Positions 10,410-20,086 of a stretch of 64,000 nt of DNA are shown here, piece after piece (position 1 is the first letter of the stretch; each line of letters begins with the position of its first letter). The stretch spans positions 558,001-622,000 of the forward strand of contig RQOL01000531.1 in assembly GCA_013076295.1 (NCBI GenBank). Direction: 5' to 3'. The DNA comes from Sanderia malayensis. Taxonomy: Eukaryota; Cnidaria; Scyphozoa; Semaeostomeae; Pelagiidae. The notes under the pieces are model-generated. The model was given only the letters and a program-made list of their open reading frames with translations, was not told where the DNA came from and did not search any database. The position numbers and the translations under genes are program-made.

Positions 10410-11120
10410 CGGGATTTTTTTATATACCAACTGCACACCCACACACGCCAGCTGCCGTGCGAACTCTCTCTTTGTTTGCCCACCTGCCCCGTTTTTTGCA
10501 CACCTGCCCTCGCTTGCGTCTGTGTGTGTATAAAACAGGACGCGAACAGACGACATATGCCAAGACAAGACAAGACACGAAGACAAGACAAGATAGAAGA
10601 TTGCAATCACGATGATGAGCAAAAACATCAATCCCAACAGCAACAACAGTAATGACAAGAGCAAAGGTGAATACAAGACACTTTCCACAGAAATCATTTG
10701 CAAAACCAAACGTCACACCAACGAACAACTCGTCCACGAAATCCTCGTTTTCAAAACACGACGTTTTCACGAAACCTACAAGCCGATTCAGGAGAGCAAG
10801 AAAACAGCGTGCTTACAAAAATTGCACAAAATCATCGCCCTAAACAGCAACAACGACAATGATAACAATGTCAACGACGACGACGATCTCACCGACTACT
10901 ACACGGCACAGGAGGGTAGATTAACCGAAAAGACCCTGGGCAAACTGAATCAGACCTTGAACGAAATCGTCAAAATCATCTTTGTCGACGTCGTCGTCGT
11001 CGTCGTCAACAGCAAAAAAACGAAAAAAACCAACGGCAACAACAACAGCCAATAATATAAATGTATAAACACATTATCATCTTTCTTTCCACACCTGCCT
11101 CACACACGCATAAACAATAG
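10410..11120 (+). repeat. internal duplication, copy A'
   Basis: The second copy of the 8374-9084 unit. Its left edge (CCGGGATTTTTTTATATA) follows the zinc-finger gene leader, so here the divergent promoter has an intact gene on both sides. This is probably the original arrangement. Confidence 0.9.
10612..11055 (+). CDS. Asn/Asp-rich 147-aa protein, copy A'
   Basis: The twin of 8576-9019, with one visible amino-acid difference (FHETY instead of FHETD). A TATAAAA lies at 10529-10535. No function is recognised. It is intact and lies in the more complete context, divergent to the zinc-finger gene. Confidence 0.5.
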   Translation: MMSKNINPNSNNSNDKSKGEYKTLSTEIICKTKRHTNEQLVHEILVFKTRRFHETYKPIQESKKTACLQKLHKIIALNSNNDNDNNVNDDDDLTDYYTAQEGRLTEKTLGKLNQTLNEIVKIIFVDVVVVVVNSKKTKKTNGNNNSQ

Positions 11121-11617
11121 AGCAACAAAAATTCAATAATACAACAAAAAATTCAATGATACAACAAAAAATTCAATGATACAACAAAAAATTCAATGCT
11201 ACAACAAAAATTCAATAGTACAACAAAAAATTCAATGATACAACAAAAATTCAATAATACAACAAAAAATTCAATGATACAACAAAAAATTCAATGATAC
11301 AACAAAAATTCAATAGTACAACAAAAAATTCAATGATACAACAAAAAATTCAATGCTACAACAAAAATTCAATAGTACAACAAAAAATTCAATGATACAA
11401 CAAAAATTCAATGATACAACAAAAAATTCAATGATACAACAAAAAATTCAATGATACAACAAAAATTCAATGATACAACAAAAAATTCAATGATACAACA
11501 AAAATTCAATGATACAACAAAAACAAAACAAAAAAATTCAATGATACAACAAAAACAAAACAAAAAAATTCAATGATACAACAAAAAATTCAATGCTACA
11601 ACAAAAATTCAATAATA
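11121..11617. repeat. 20-bp AT-rich tandem array 2
   Basis: The same unit as array 1, about 25 copies with GAT, GCT, AGT and AAT variants at the unit end. It is interrupted by the foldback pair at 11618-13764 and continues at 13767, so arrays 2 and 3 were probably one. Confidence 0.9.
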
Positions 11618-12691
11618 CACTTAGCTCCAATAAGTATGGAAACGCCTGATGAAAAATGGCGTCTAGAAGTGGCCCTAGGCCTGAGAAAGAAAATTTACAT
11701 AACAATATTAAACTACAAAACGGGTTTCAATAGAGAATATATTTAGCACAAATATATTCAAAATTTCATATATTTTCAAATGAAAACATAATTTAAACTA
11801 TATCATATTGTTTTACAATAATATTAAAAGAAACCTGCGAAGAGGTCCCTTAAAAAATTTTTACGAAAATTTATCGAAGTGGAGAAATTAAAACGCCAAT
11901 AATTATAATTTCTTTCACTTAAAGCAACGCAAATTCTCTCTCATTTAAAAGAGAATGCTTTAAAACTTTGAAAAATATAAGAATTATTTGTGTAACTGTC
12001 TTGACCTTTTACAATTCACGGTTTAAGTCTTTGTTTACAACTTCAGAAGCACATGTGTTTTTTTCAAATTTCAAATTGGGTTTCAAAAAATAAAATTTTC
12101 GCTCACTTCAGAAAATATTAAGCCCTTAAAAATCATATCAAATTATAATATTTGAAACAAATTATAGGAATATCCATGTCTGATTTGTTGTTATGGCGCT
12201 TAACCTTCTTTTTTTACTCTGAAAAAAATATTACGGAAAAATAGGTTTTGTCAAATCAAATTCCTAGAATGATAAACAAAGACTTAAACCGTGAATTGTA
12301 AAAGGTCAAGAGAGTTACCTAAATAATTCTTATATTTTTCAAAGTTTTAAAGCATTCTCCTTTAAATGAGAGAGAATTTGCGTCGCTTTGAGTGAAAGAA
12401 ATTATAATTATTGGCGTTTTAATTTCTCCACTTCGATAAATTTTCGTAAAAAATTTTTAAGGGACCTCTTCGCAGTTTTCTTTTAATATTATTGTAAAAC
12501 AATATGATATGGTTTAAATTATGTTTTCATTTGAAAATATATGAAATTTTGAATATATTTGTGCTAAATATATTCTCTATTGAAACCCGTTTTGTAGTTT
12601 AATATTGTTATGTAAATTTTTTTCTCAGGCCTAGGGCCACTTCTAGACGCCATTTTTCATCAGGCGTTTCCATACTTATTGGAGCTAAGAG
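11618..12691. mobile_element. foldback Tc1-like MITE 1
   Basis: A 1074-bp near-perfect palindrome whose two ~500-bp arms are reverse complements over nearly their full length. The outer ends are CACTTAGCTCC and GGAGCTAAGAG, with TA on both sides. It carries the shared core GCCTGATGAAAAATGGCG and has no coding capacity. It lies inside the 20-bp repeat array. Confidence 0.85.
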
Positions 12692-12693
12692 TA

Positions 12694-13764
12694 CACTGGG
12701 GTTCCAAAAGTATTGCAACGCCTGATGAAAAATGGCGTCTAGAAGTGGCCCTAGGCCTGAGCAAGAGAAATTACATAACAATATAAAACTACAAAACGGG
12801 TTTCAATAGCGAATTTCTTTAGCATAAATATACTCAGAATTTCATAAATTTTCAAGTGAAAACATCATTTAAACTATATCATATTGTTTTATAATAATAT
12901 TTAAAGAAAATTGCGAAGAGGTCCCTTAAAAAATGTTCACAAAAATTTATCGAAGTGGAGTAATTAAAACGCCAATAATTATAATTTCTTTCATTCAAAG
13001 CCACGCAATTTCCCTCTCACTTAAAAGAGAATGTTTTAAATTTTTGAAAAATGAAAAGATTTGTCATGTAACTGTCTTGACCTTTATAATTTTCAGTTTC
13101 AGTCTTTGTTTACCACTTGGAAAGCGCATGTTTTGTTTTTCAAATTTCAGTGGGTTTTAAAAAATAAATTTTTTGTTAACTTCAGAAAGTATGAAGCCCT
13201 TGAAAATTACATCAAGTTATAGTATTTGAAACAATATAGGAATATCCATGTCGGATTTTTTGTTATTGCGCTTAACCTTCTTTTTTTTACTCTGGAAAAA
13301 AAATTACGGAAAAATAGGTTTTGTCAAATCGCATTCCTAAAATGATAAACAAAGACTGAAACTGAAAATTATAAAGGTCAAGACAGTTACATGACAAATC
13401 TTTTCATTTTTCTAAATTTCACAACATTCTCTTTTAAATGAGAGAGAATTTGCGTGGCTTTGAGTGACCGAAATTATAATTATTGGCGTTTTAATTACTC
13501 CACTTCGATAAATTTTTGTGAACATTTTTTAAAGGACCTCTTCGCAGTTTTCTTTAAATATTATTGCGAAACAATATGATATAATTTAAATTATGTTTTT
13601 ATTTGAAAATGTATGAAATTTTGAGTATATTTATGCTAAATATATTCGATATTGAAACCCGTTTGGTATTTTTATATTATTATTTAAATTTTCTCGCTCA
13701 GGCCTAGGGCCACTTCTAGACGCCATTTTTCATCAGGCGTTGCAATACTTTTGGAACCCCAGTG
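12694..13764. mobile_element. foldback Tc1-like MITE 2
   Basis: A 1071-bp palindrome related to MITE 1 along its whole length. Its ends CACTGGGGTTCCAAAAGTAT and complement are typical of Tc1/mariner termini, with TA flanks. It shares the TA at 12692-12693 with MITE 1. The host array resumes directly after the right TA. Confidence 0.88.
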
Positions 13765-13766
13765 TA

Positions 13767-14187
13767 CAACAAAAAATTCAATGATACAACAAAAAAATTC
13801 AATGATACAACAAAAACAAAACAAAAAAATTCAATGATACAACAAAAAATTCAATGATACAACAAAAAAATTCAATGATACAACAAAAAAAATTCAATGA
13901 TACAACAAAAACAAAACAAAAAAATTCAATGATACAACAAAAATTCAATAATACAACAAAAATTCAATAGTACAACAAAAAATTCAATGATACAACAAAA
14001 AATTCAATGATACAACAAAAAATTCAATGCTACAACAAAAATTCAATAGTACAACAAAAAATTCAATGATACAACAAAAATTCAATGATACAACAAAAAA
14101 TTCAATGATACAACAAAAAAATTCAATGATACAACAAAAAAAATTCAATGATACAACAAAAAATTCAATGAAGCAACAAAATTCAAT
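13767..14187. repeat. 20-bp AT-rich tandem array 3
   Basis: A continuation of array 2 with the same unit. It ends shortly before the TATA-like GATAAAAAG at 14241. Confidence 0.9.
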
Positions 14188-14378
14188 AGAGTAAAATACC
14201 ATCTATTGAATACGCCCACTTCTTTTGTTCGTCTCACATAGATAAAAAGAGCGCAGCAGAAGACGAAAATCAGTCAGTCCTCACTCACTCACAAGACAAG
14301 ACAAAACAAGACAAGACAAGAAGACTACTCACACACACACAGAAAAGCAGAAAGCCAAAAGAAGTCGTCACCATCAAG

Positions 14379-14498
14379 ATGATCAACAACAGCAATGAAG
14401 ACACTGCGACCACTGCTGCTAATAGTAGTACTAAGTGTACTACTACTCGTCGTGCCAACAATGAAACATCGCATGACAATTCACGTTCAAACACGTAA
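14379..14498 (+). CDS. small Thr/Asn-rich ORF of the insertion
   Basis: A 39-aa ORF, short and low-complexity (Asn, Thr, Ser). It is supported mainly by context. It lies about 135 bp behind a GATAAAAAG TATA-like box, after a leader of ACAAGACAAGAC repeats resembling the leader of the 147-aa genes. It could instead be the remnant 5' end of a longer gene. Its function is unknown. Confidence 0.3.
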   Translation: MINNSNEDTATTAANSSTKCTTTRRANNETSHDNSRSNT

Positions 14499-14564
14499 CT
14501 ACGGTTGCACATCCTTAGTTAGGTGTTTGAACATGAATTCGAAAAAAACGTTTAACCTCATGAC

Positions 14565-14644
14565 AATTCACTGTTGGTCTTGCAATCTGTGTTACTCAAA
14601 AAAAAAAATTCACTGTTGGTCTTGCAATCTGTGTTACTCAAAAA
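14565..14644. repeat. two-copy direct repeat
   Basis: A unit of about 37 bp beginning ATTCACTGTTGGTCTTGC is present twice in tandem, separated by an A run. It follows the small ORF and probably arose by local duplication. Confidence 0.7.
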
Positions 14645-16606
14645 TTCATGCTGTTGTGGTCCATCAATAGCTGTATCTTGAACGCGCTCAAAAAAAGTGA
14701 TGTCTCATTGTTTATGTTAAAAAACATCTATTTTTTTTGGTACTCTAGCATCCTTCGAATCAATGGTTTTAATTGTAGCATTGACATCAATTGTCAATGC
14801 ATGGAACCTAATGAAAATAACTGGCAATCGTGATGGTGACACTTTTCATAAAATTTCATTTATGGTCAGTTTGAACTCCTTCTTCAAATACTCCTTGATG
14901 AAGATTTTGCACAATGTAATCTTTTTCGACAGTGTTTCCTTGGGCCTTTTAGTTTTTCCAATTTAAATGTTAAAATCCTCCTAAATTGATAAAACATTCT
15001 ATTCATGTGTTTACATTGTATAAATACATGAATAGGATGCTTTACCAATTTGATGTTAATGCAACCTCTCCACTGTCGCGTTTCAACTAGATGATTCGTC
15101 TTGGAGAAAATCAGAAAACTAAGAAACAATTTTCACATAGTTTTCTAAATATCGCCTCCTCCATTGTTTTTCCATTCCAACCACGATTTCATATGATCGA
15201 AAAAAAACATTCTGTATATTTGAATTTTTCTCGATCATGGCGAAATTTAATTTGATTGCATAATCTAAATTAATTTGAACAATGCGATCTTTTTTCCACT
15301 TATCTTTGTCCTGATCAGCATTCAACTGGGTCATTCTGAACTTGATTGGTGGTTTTGTTGTACGAATGCCACTGTTGACCATACCTGTGGCCTCTTTCTT
15401 TTTTCCACTTGCGCTATTTTGGTTCAACTTTATTGAATTTTGTGCCAAAATCGGTAGTGCAATTTTGAGTATTAGCATGGGTAACTTTTTTTTGCCTCTG
15501 CGGTACAAGATACAACTGGGGTTTATTTGTAAATGTCTTTCTTTTTTGAAAGTCGTTGTTGTTACATAACAAACAGAAGTCTTTAGTTGAAAAAAGGGTA
15601 AGAAACATGGATGCATTTGACTTGTCTTCTCCATTCCGCAATTCTGGTTGTTGTTGTTCAATAGCCACTCCTTGCTTTTCCTCTTCCTTTTGTTTTTGGT
15701 GAACTGATTAATTAAACAATCCTGTACAGACAGCACTGTTGTTGTTGTTGTTGTCACCATCGGGTGCGTTTTGGATGGAAAAAACCCTTTCGTCTGCTTT
15801 CCCCGTTCTCGCTGAACTTATCAAACAAGCCGAACAGAGAGAGTGTCTGTACGTCTTATTTTTTTTCCTTGTCAACAATAGCTCTCTATCTTTTGTTGAT
15901 GGAAAACGAACTGATAGACAATTGTGCCACTTCAACTTCATCATCTTCATTAGATGGTTCTTGAATAGCAAATCTATGCAGCAATCATGTAGTATGTACT
16001 ACTCTTGCGCGCGTTAACTTGTCAATCTGCAAATCTTTATGGTGTTGATATTGTCCGAAAACGTCACGATATTGTCTCATTTTTGAAGCTCATCTTCAAG
16101 TTTGACTTCTCGCTCTTTTGAACCTCTTGGAAAAACTTCTTTGAAACAACGTATCGATGTTGTTTGTTGATGATGGCGATGCTGTTTTAAAAAAACAACA
16201 ACACTTGTCATCTGTGTATACGTGTGGTATGTGTTAAAAAGCTCATCTTTGGTAAATAAGTTACCGCTCCTAGTTGTTTATCATAATGGTAAACCCTTTG
16301 CATAATGCTAACGAATCATTGTAACGAATCATTCAAAATCGCACATCTTGAAAGAATCGCGAAGTGAATCATTCTGGTTGGCATCTTCAAACGCAGGAAT
16401 CTTCAAACTCAGCACTTGTAGCTCTTCTTAAAACAATCATACACTCTTTGCACAATGATCGTCAAAATAATGACCTCATTTTGACGTCACATCTGTGAAA
16501 CTTCTCTTTGCCCAGTTTATTTGCAAAAGCAATTGTCCACAAAGACAGACTTGTAAAACGTGTGAACTTGTTGCTTTCACTTGTGTAGTTAAAATAGTAT
16601 TGAGTA
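14645..16606 (-). pseudogene. decayed coding region, minus strand
   Basis: The longest frame is at 15119-15760 (213 codons). On the minus strand, stretches of coding appearance (for example KWKKDRIVQINLDYAIKL and DKFSENGESRRKGFF) occur in different frames between about 16200 and 15120, separated by stops. This suggests one or more frameshifted genes of the insertion. No family was recognised. A hairpin with arms of about 16 bp lies at 14994-15040. The remainder of this stretch shows no supportable gene. Confidence 0.35.
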
Positions 16607-16942
16607 TTATTGCAGCTTTACAACACGCCAAACACTTCTAGTTTTCCAACATGTCCAAAATTCTTGCATCATCGATGTGTTCTCAATATCTCTCTTCTTA
16701 GAACACTCGTTGTCGGCCTCCGCTCTCGTCGTCATAGCCTTTGCAGAAACACCCGCCTCAAAAGCCAACTCCTTACAGTACATGAAAAACGGCGCCCACA
16801 CATCTTTAGTCTTTTCGAATTTCGCAATCTCTACCGGCTGTCCTCGTTGCACTACTCGTTCACCAACAGCAACAGCAGAGGATCGTTTTCGAGCACCACG
16901 ACCGCGACCACGAACACCGCGACCAAACATCTCGCCAACCAA
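16607..16942 (-). CDS. Gly/Arg-rich small protein, 111 aa
   Basis: A minus-strand intronless ORF. The N-terminus is Gly/Arg-rich (MFGRGVRGRGRGARKRSS), then a mixed charged and hydrophobic body (AKFEKTKDVWAPFFMYCKEL) rich in Met, Ala and Cys. RG-rich tails often bind nucleic acids, but no domain is recognised. A 20-bp repeat array lies just upstream of the start, as with other genes of the block. It may continue the decayed minus-strand gene region to its left. Confidence 0.4.
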   Translation of the reverse strand: MVGEMFGRGVRGRGRGARKRSSAVAVGERVVQRGQPVEIAKFEKTKDVWAPFFMYCKELAFEAGVSAKAMTTRAEADNECSKKRDIENTSMMQEFWTCWKTRSVWRVVKLQ

Positions 16943-16980
16943 ACTGAACTACTCAAACAACACACCATCCGCACGCATTT

Positions 16981-17149
16981 ACAACAAAAAATTCAATGAT
17001 ACAACAAAAAATTCAATGGTACAACAAAAAATTCAATGATACAACAAAAAATTCAATAGTACAACAAAAATTCAATGATACAACAAAAAATTCAATGATA
17101 CAACAAAAAAATTCAATGATACAACAAAAAATTCAATAGAGCAACAAAA
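16981..17149. repeat. 20-bp AT-rich tandem array 4
   Basis: Eight or nine copies of the ACAACAAAAAATTCAATGAT-type unit lie between the minus-strand RG protein and the plus-strand coiled-coil gene, that is at a divergent gene boundary. Confidence 0.88.
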
Positions 17150-17171
17150 TCTCCATTCAATCGCAAACTCC

Positions 17172-17180
17172 TATATAAAT
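17172..17180 (+). promoter_or_regulatory. TATA box of the coiled-coil gene
   Basis: TATATAAAT lies about 100 bp before the ATG at 17278. It is followed by a CA-repeat leader that includes CACACCTGCC, a motif also found near the other promoters of the block. Confidence 0.5.
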
Positions 17181-17277
17181 AAGTCGCACACACACACACC
17201 TGCCACAACAACACACACACACACACACCACTGCTGTCTGCTCTTCACAAGAACAAAACAACGACGACAACAACAAA

Positions 17278-17907
17278 ATGAGCTACACCTCACAACTCAG
17301 CAACACCGAAAAACAACCACTCTTGCAAGAAAAAGACGACGACGACGACGACGAAGAACAAGAACAAGAAACGAAAAAAGAATTTTCTACCCCACCAGAC
17401 AGCAAAAGAAGCCTGGAACAAGCATTTCGAGAAGCCTCGACTGCAAGCACCACCGACCAAACGACACCACCGCCACCGCCAACATCGACAGACGACGACG
17501 ACGACGATCCCTGCAGCTGCAACGATGATGAACAACAAGAAACGAGCATCACCGGCGACGACGACAACAGCGATGTTATCATTGAAAATTCTGACGTCGA
17601 CGACGACGCCGACAACAAAAAAAAAGACGCCCTAATCCGCGAACTGCAAATCAAACTACGACTACTCCAGGACAGACACAGCGCAAGACTCACGCGACTC
17701 GACAACGATCAAAAACAAAACCTGCTCGAAATGCAAACCGAACACGAACACGACTTGCAGTCGATCGGCTGTCTCCTGTTGAACAAGCACGCAGCGCACT
17801 CGGACCTACTCAAATGCCAACAAGAACTGTACCAAATACAAGACAAGTTCACCAGACTGTTCAGCGTCGCGCCCAGTGAACAGGAGACAACAAACAGTCT
17901 CCTGTAA
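17278..17907 (+). CDS. acidic coiled-coil protein, 209 aa
   Basis: An intronless ORF with a good start context (ACAAAATGAG). The N-terminal half is strongly acidic and disordered, with runs of Asp, a Pro run and Gln-rich parts. Residues of about 115-200 form a likely coiled coil (LIRELQIKLRLLQDRHSARL onward). It is the first of a row of plus-strand ORFs at 17278, 18069, 19073, 19913 and 20087. It may be the 5' part of one gene continued by the helical ORF at 18069, since the ~160 bp between contains acceptor-like sequence (TTTCCAG). A donor giving the right phase was not found. No family was recognised. Confidence 0.5.
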   Translation: MSYTSQLSNTEKQPLLQEKDDDDDDEEQEQETKKEFSTPPDSKRSLEQAFREASTASTTDQTTPPPPPTSTDDDDDDPCSCNDDEQQETSITGDDDNSDVIIENSDVDDDADNKKKDALIRELQIKLRLLQDRHSARLTRLDNDQKQNLLEMQTEHEHDLQSIGCLLLNKHAAHSDLLKCQQELYQIQDKFTRLFSVAPSEQETTNSLL

Positions 17908-18068
17908 AACAGAATTCTTAAAAACTTAATAACCTTTTGAAAGCACGATCCCTAGGAAGACCAGCAAACCCAAATTATTTTAGATTGTATAGTAATTAAT
18001 ATTGTTACATTTGTTTTTATTATAGAGCTGATAGGGTTTTGTGTTGAAATATGATTAAATGAAATGAA

Positions 18069-18758
18069 ATGTATCGTTTCCAGGAAACCAGAGCGGCTTT
18101 CGCAGACCTACAGCATCCCTTGCGAGAGCTGAACGACGCTGTCGACACACAAAACGAGCACATGAACAAAATCCGCACCAAACTCTATGCTTACACATCA
18201 CAGATAATCGCAACGCTCAACACCTACCTCACCTTGTGGAACAGCACCCACCACAAAAACGCCACCACCTACAACGAAGCACTTCCCGCCCAATTCACAC
18301 ACGACCAAAAAATACTGAAAAAAATGGACGAATTTCGCGATCTACTCCACGAAGCACCTACCCACATGAGCACCCTCCTGGCCTTCATGCCAAACACCTC
18401 AATAGAACGCCTAGAAGCCGACGCCAACGACATCATGACAACCTGCTTGTCGTACGAAGCGACATTGTCCTCTGCACGTCACGCGTACTACCAACTCTTT
18501 CGTAAACTCACGCAGTGTCAACAAAAGACCGTAGCAGCCAACCAAAGCCTGCACGACTTTTTCTCTTCAGCAGATGGCATCATGACAATCCCCGTACATT
18601 CCCATCCTAACCAGACCGGTATTGTCAAGGAGAAAAAGAAGAACACCAACGACGAATCCATCGCACGCTATTCGTCACGCACACCAAAACTGCACAAGTT
18701 TCAACCGATGACCGACCTGAGAAAACCAAAGGCATACGCTTTGGAAAGCCACGTTTAA
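18069..18758 (+). CDS. helical protein, 229 aa, unrecognised
   Basis: An open frame with long amphipathic helices (for example LRELNDAVDTQNEHMNKI and KKMDEFRDLLHEAPTHMSTL) and a Lys-rich C-terminal tail. The first residues MYRFQ overlap a splice-acceptor-like TTTCCAG, so the true start could be an upstream exon. It could be a structural or scaffold-type protein of the insertion, but that is inference only. It contains no motif of a known enzyme. Confidence 0.5.
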   Translation: MYRFQETRAAFADLQHPLRELNDAVDTQNEHMNKIRTKLYAYTSQIIATLNTYLTLWNSTHHKNATTYNEALPAQFTHDQKILKKMDEFRDLLHEAPTHMSTLLAFMPNTSIERLEADANDIMTTCLSYEATLSSARHAYYQLFRKLTQCQQKTVAANQSLHDFFSSADGIMTIPVHSHPNQTGIVKEKKKNTNDESIARYSSRTPKLHKFQPMTDLRKPKAYALESHV

Positions 18759-18803
18759 AAAAACACAGACAGTTTTGAATTTTTTCGCTGATAATTACAT
18801 ACA

Positions 18804-18811
18804 TATATAAC
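18804..18811 (+). promoter_or_regulatory. TATA box upstream of the Cys-rich gene
   Basis: TATATAAC lies about 60 bp before the ATG pair at 18867/18870 and about 260 bp before the ORF at 19073. Confidence 0.4.
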
Positions 18812-18866
18812 CATACTCGCACATTGCACCTGCTGATTTGCTTTTTTCTATCTCGCACCAATAATC

Positions 18867-18959
18867 ATGATGTTAGCACTAGCGCTTTCGTATCTCCGTC
18901 GTAACAACAACAACAACATGCTGCTATTCGCAATATCGAGTGTTTTTTTTCTCCTCTAG
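18867..18959 (+). CDS. small hydrophobic leader-like ORF
   Basis: A 30-aa ORF with a hydrophobic, signal-peptide-like composition (MLALALSYLRR, then MLLFAISSVFFLL). Its stop codon TAG coincides with a pyrimidine-rich splice-acceptor-like end (TTTTTTTTCTCCTCTAG). It may be an independent micro-ORF, or unspliced leader sequence before the Cys-rich gene. Confidence 0.25.
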   Translation: MMLALALSYLRRNNNNNMLLFAISSVFFLL

Positions 18960-19072
18960 TTTGCAAGCACCAGCAACATGCTCTTGCTCAGCCATGCGGC
19001 AGCAGCAGACGACGGCAGCGGCAGCGCCGGCGGCAGTGGCGGCAACGATGCAACAGGAGGAGGCCACCACCA

Positions 19073-19834
19073 ATGCCACCGTCCAACGACCAGCACATCG
19101 TGCACCTGATGGAAGTGTGGACGAACAACGCGGCCGACGCGTACACGATAGCACCGATGCTGCTTCGCACCGGCACCTACAACAACGTGCTGCGCGTCCG
19201 CTGGTACTGGAACAAACCCTGCATCGGCAAGCACATCATCCTCTACGTCTACACGGACGACACCAAGTACTTCAACGAGACCGGCAACCAACGACCCGAA
19301 CTCGAGTGGCTCGAAGCGGCCCTCGGCACCTACATGGACAAAGTGTTCATGCTGCTCTTCCACAGCTACCCCGCGCAGAACAGCGCACACACCGCCCATC
19401 TCGACCAGCACTCGCAGAACCTCGCCGACATCGACCTGCGCACCTTCGACTCATCATGCGGCAGGAGCAGCGACGATGACGACGACGAACAATCCACCAC
19501 CGACCCCATCCGCTCCAAACCACACCTGCACGTGTCGAACAAATACGTCGTCCGCAACGAAGACGGCACCGTCAACCAACAACAGTCCATCCTCGCCCTC
19601 GCCCAGGTCAACAACGTCAAGTGCGACATTCTAAAAGCCACATGCGAAAAGACCCGCCACTGGCTCGCCTGCTTCACCTACAGCATCTTCTGCAAAGGCA
19701 AAAACAAACTCGCCACCTCCTTTACCAAACAGTCGTGTCGCGACATCGCCAAAGCCTGCCACCTCGACGAACCAGAAGCCGTCGAATTCTGCAAACTGAA
19801 AAACCTCTTCTGCCCACACCACCACGACTACTAG
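19073..19834 (+). CDS. Cys-rich 253-aa protein, unrecognised
   Basis: An open frame with well-mixed composition and high-GC third positions, the most gene-like ORF of the block. The N-terminal half contains beta-like hydrophobic stretches (VLRVRWYWNKP, HIILYVYTDD, DKVFMLLFHSY). An acidic linker (SSDDDDDEQS) follows. The C-terminal 80 residues hold about nine Cys and several His (VKCDILKATCEKTRHWLACF, KQSCRDIAKACH, FCKLKNLFCPHHH), suggesting a disulphide or metal-binding module. The start at 19073 is the first Met in frame, and the frame stays open upstream in a CAG/CGG-rich segment. No family was recognised. Confidence 0.6.
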   Translation: MPPSNDQHIVHLMEVWTNNAADAYTIAPMLLRTGTYNNVLRVRWYWNKPCIGKHIILYVYTDDTKYFNETGNQRPELEWLEAALGTYMDKVFMLLFHSYPAQNSAHTAHLDQHSQNLADIDLRTFDSSCGRSSDDDDDEQSTTDPIRSKPHLHVSNKYVVRNEDGTVNQQQSILALAQVNNVKCDILKATCEKTRHWLACFTYSIFCKGKNKLATSFTKQSCRDIAKACHLDEPEAVEFCKLKNLFCPHHHDY

Positions 19835-19864
19835 CTGTCCAATTACGCCCCGCTTTTTCACCTA

Positions 19865-19870
19865 CTTATA
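19865..19870 (+). promoter_or_regulatory. TATA-like box before basic peptides
   Basis: CTTATAAC lies about 45 bp before the ATG at 19913. It is the only TATA-like element between the Cys-rich gene and the two basic peptide ORFs. Confidence 0.35.
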
Positions 19871-19912
19871 ACACCAGTCACTAATCACTAAGCAAAAACA
19901 ACTCAACCTGAA

Positions 19913-20062
19913 ATGGTACTTGGACCGGCGCTTAAAATATTAGGATCCCTATTTGGCTTGGGAAAACACAGACGTCGTAGACATCATCGAAAACATCACA
20001 GACATCGTCGTCGCATACGAGGACGTGGAGTGTCAAAACCCTATCGAAGATTATTTAGGTGA
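19913..20062 (+). CDS. 49-aa basic peptide 1 (Arg/His-rich)
   Basis: A small ORF with a hydrophobic, amphipathic start (MVLGPALKILGSLFGLGKH), a dense Arg/His segment and an IRGRG motif. Composition fits DNA condensation, as in small virion core proteins (mu/pX-like in adenoviruses) or protamines. That comparison is based on composition only. It is followed 24 bp later by a related basic ORF. Confidence 0.5.
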   Translation: MVLGPALKILGSLFGLGKHRRRRHHRKHHRHRRRIRGRGVSKPYRRLFR

Positions 20063-20086
20063 CCTTGAAAACAACTCAGCATCATC

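Noticed and set aside
9085..14187. Repeat arrays as a CRISPR locus
   Set aside because: Units are contiguous without unique spacers, no cas genes exist, and the context is eukaryotic.
17283..17705. Minus-strand Ser/Cys/Val-rich ORFs
   Set aside because: They are the antisense shadow of the Asp-rich coiled-coil gene.
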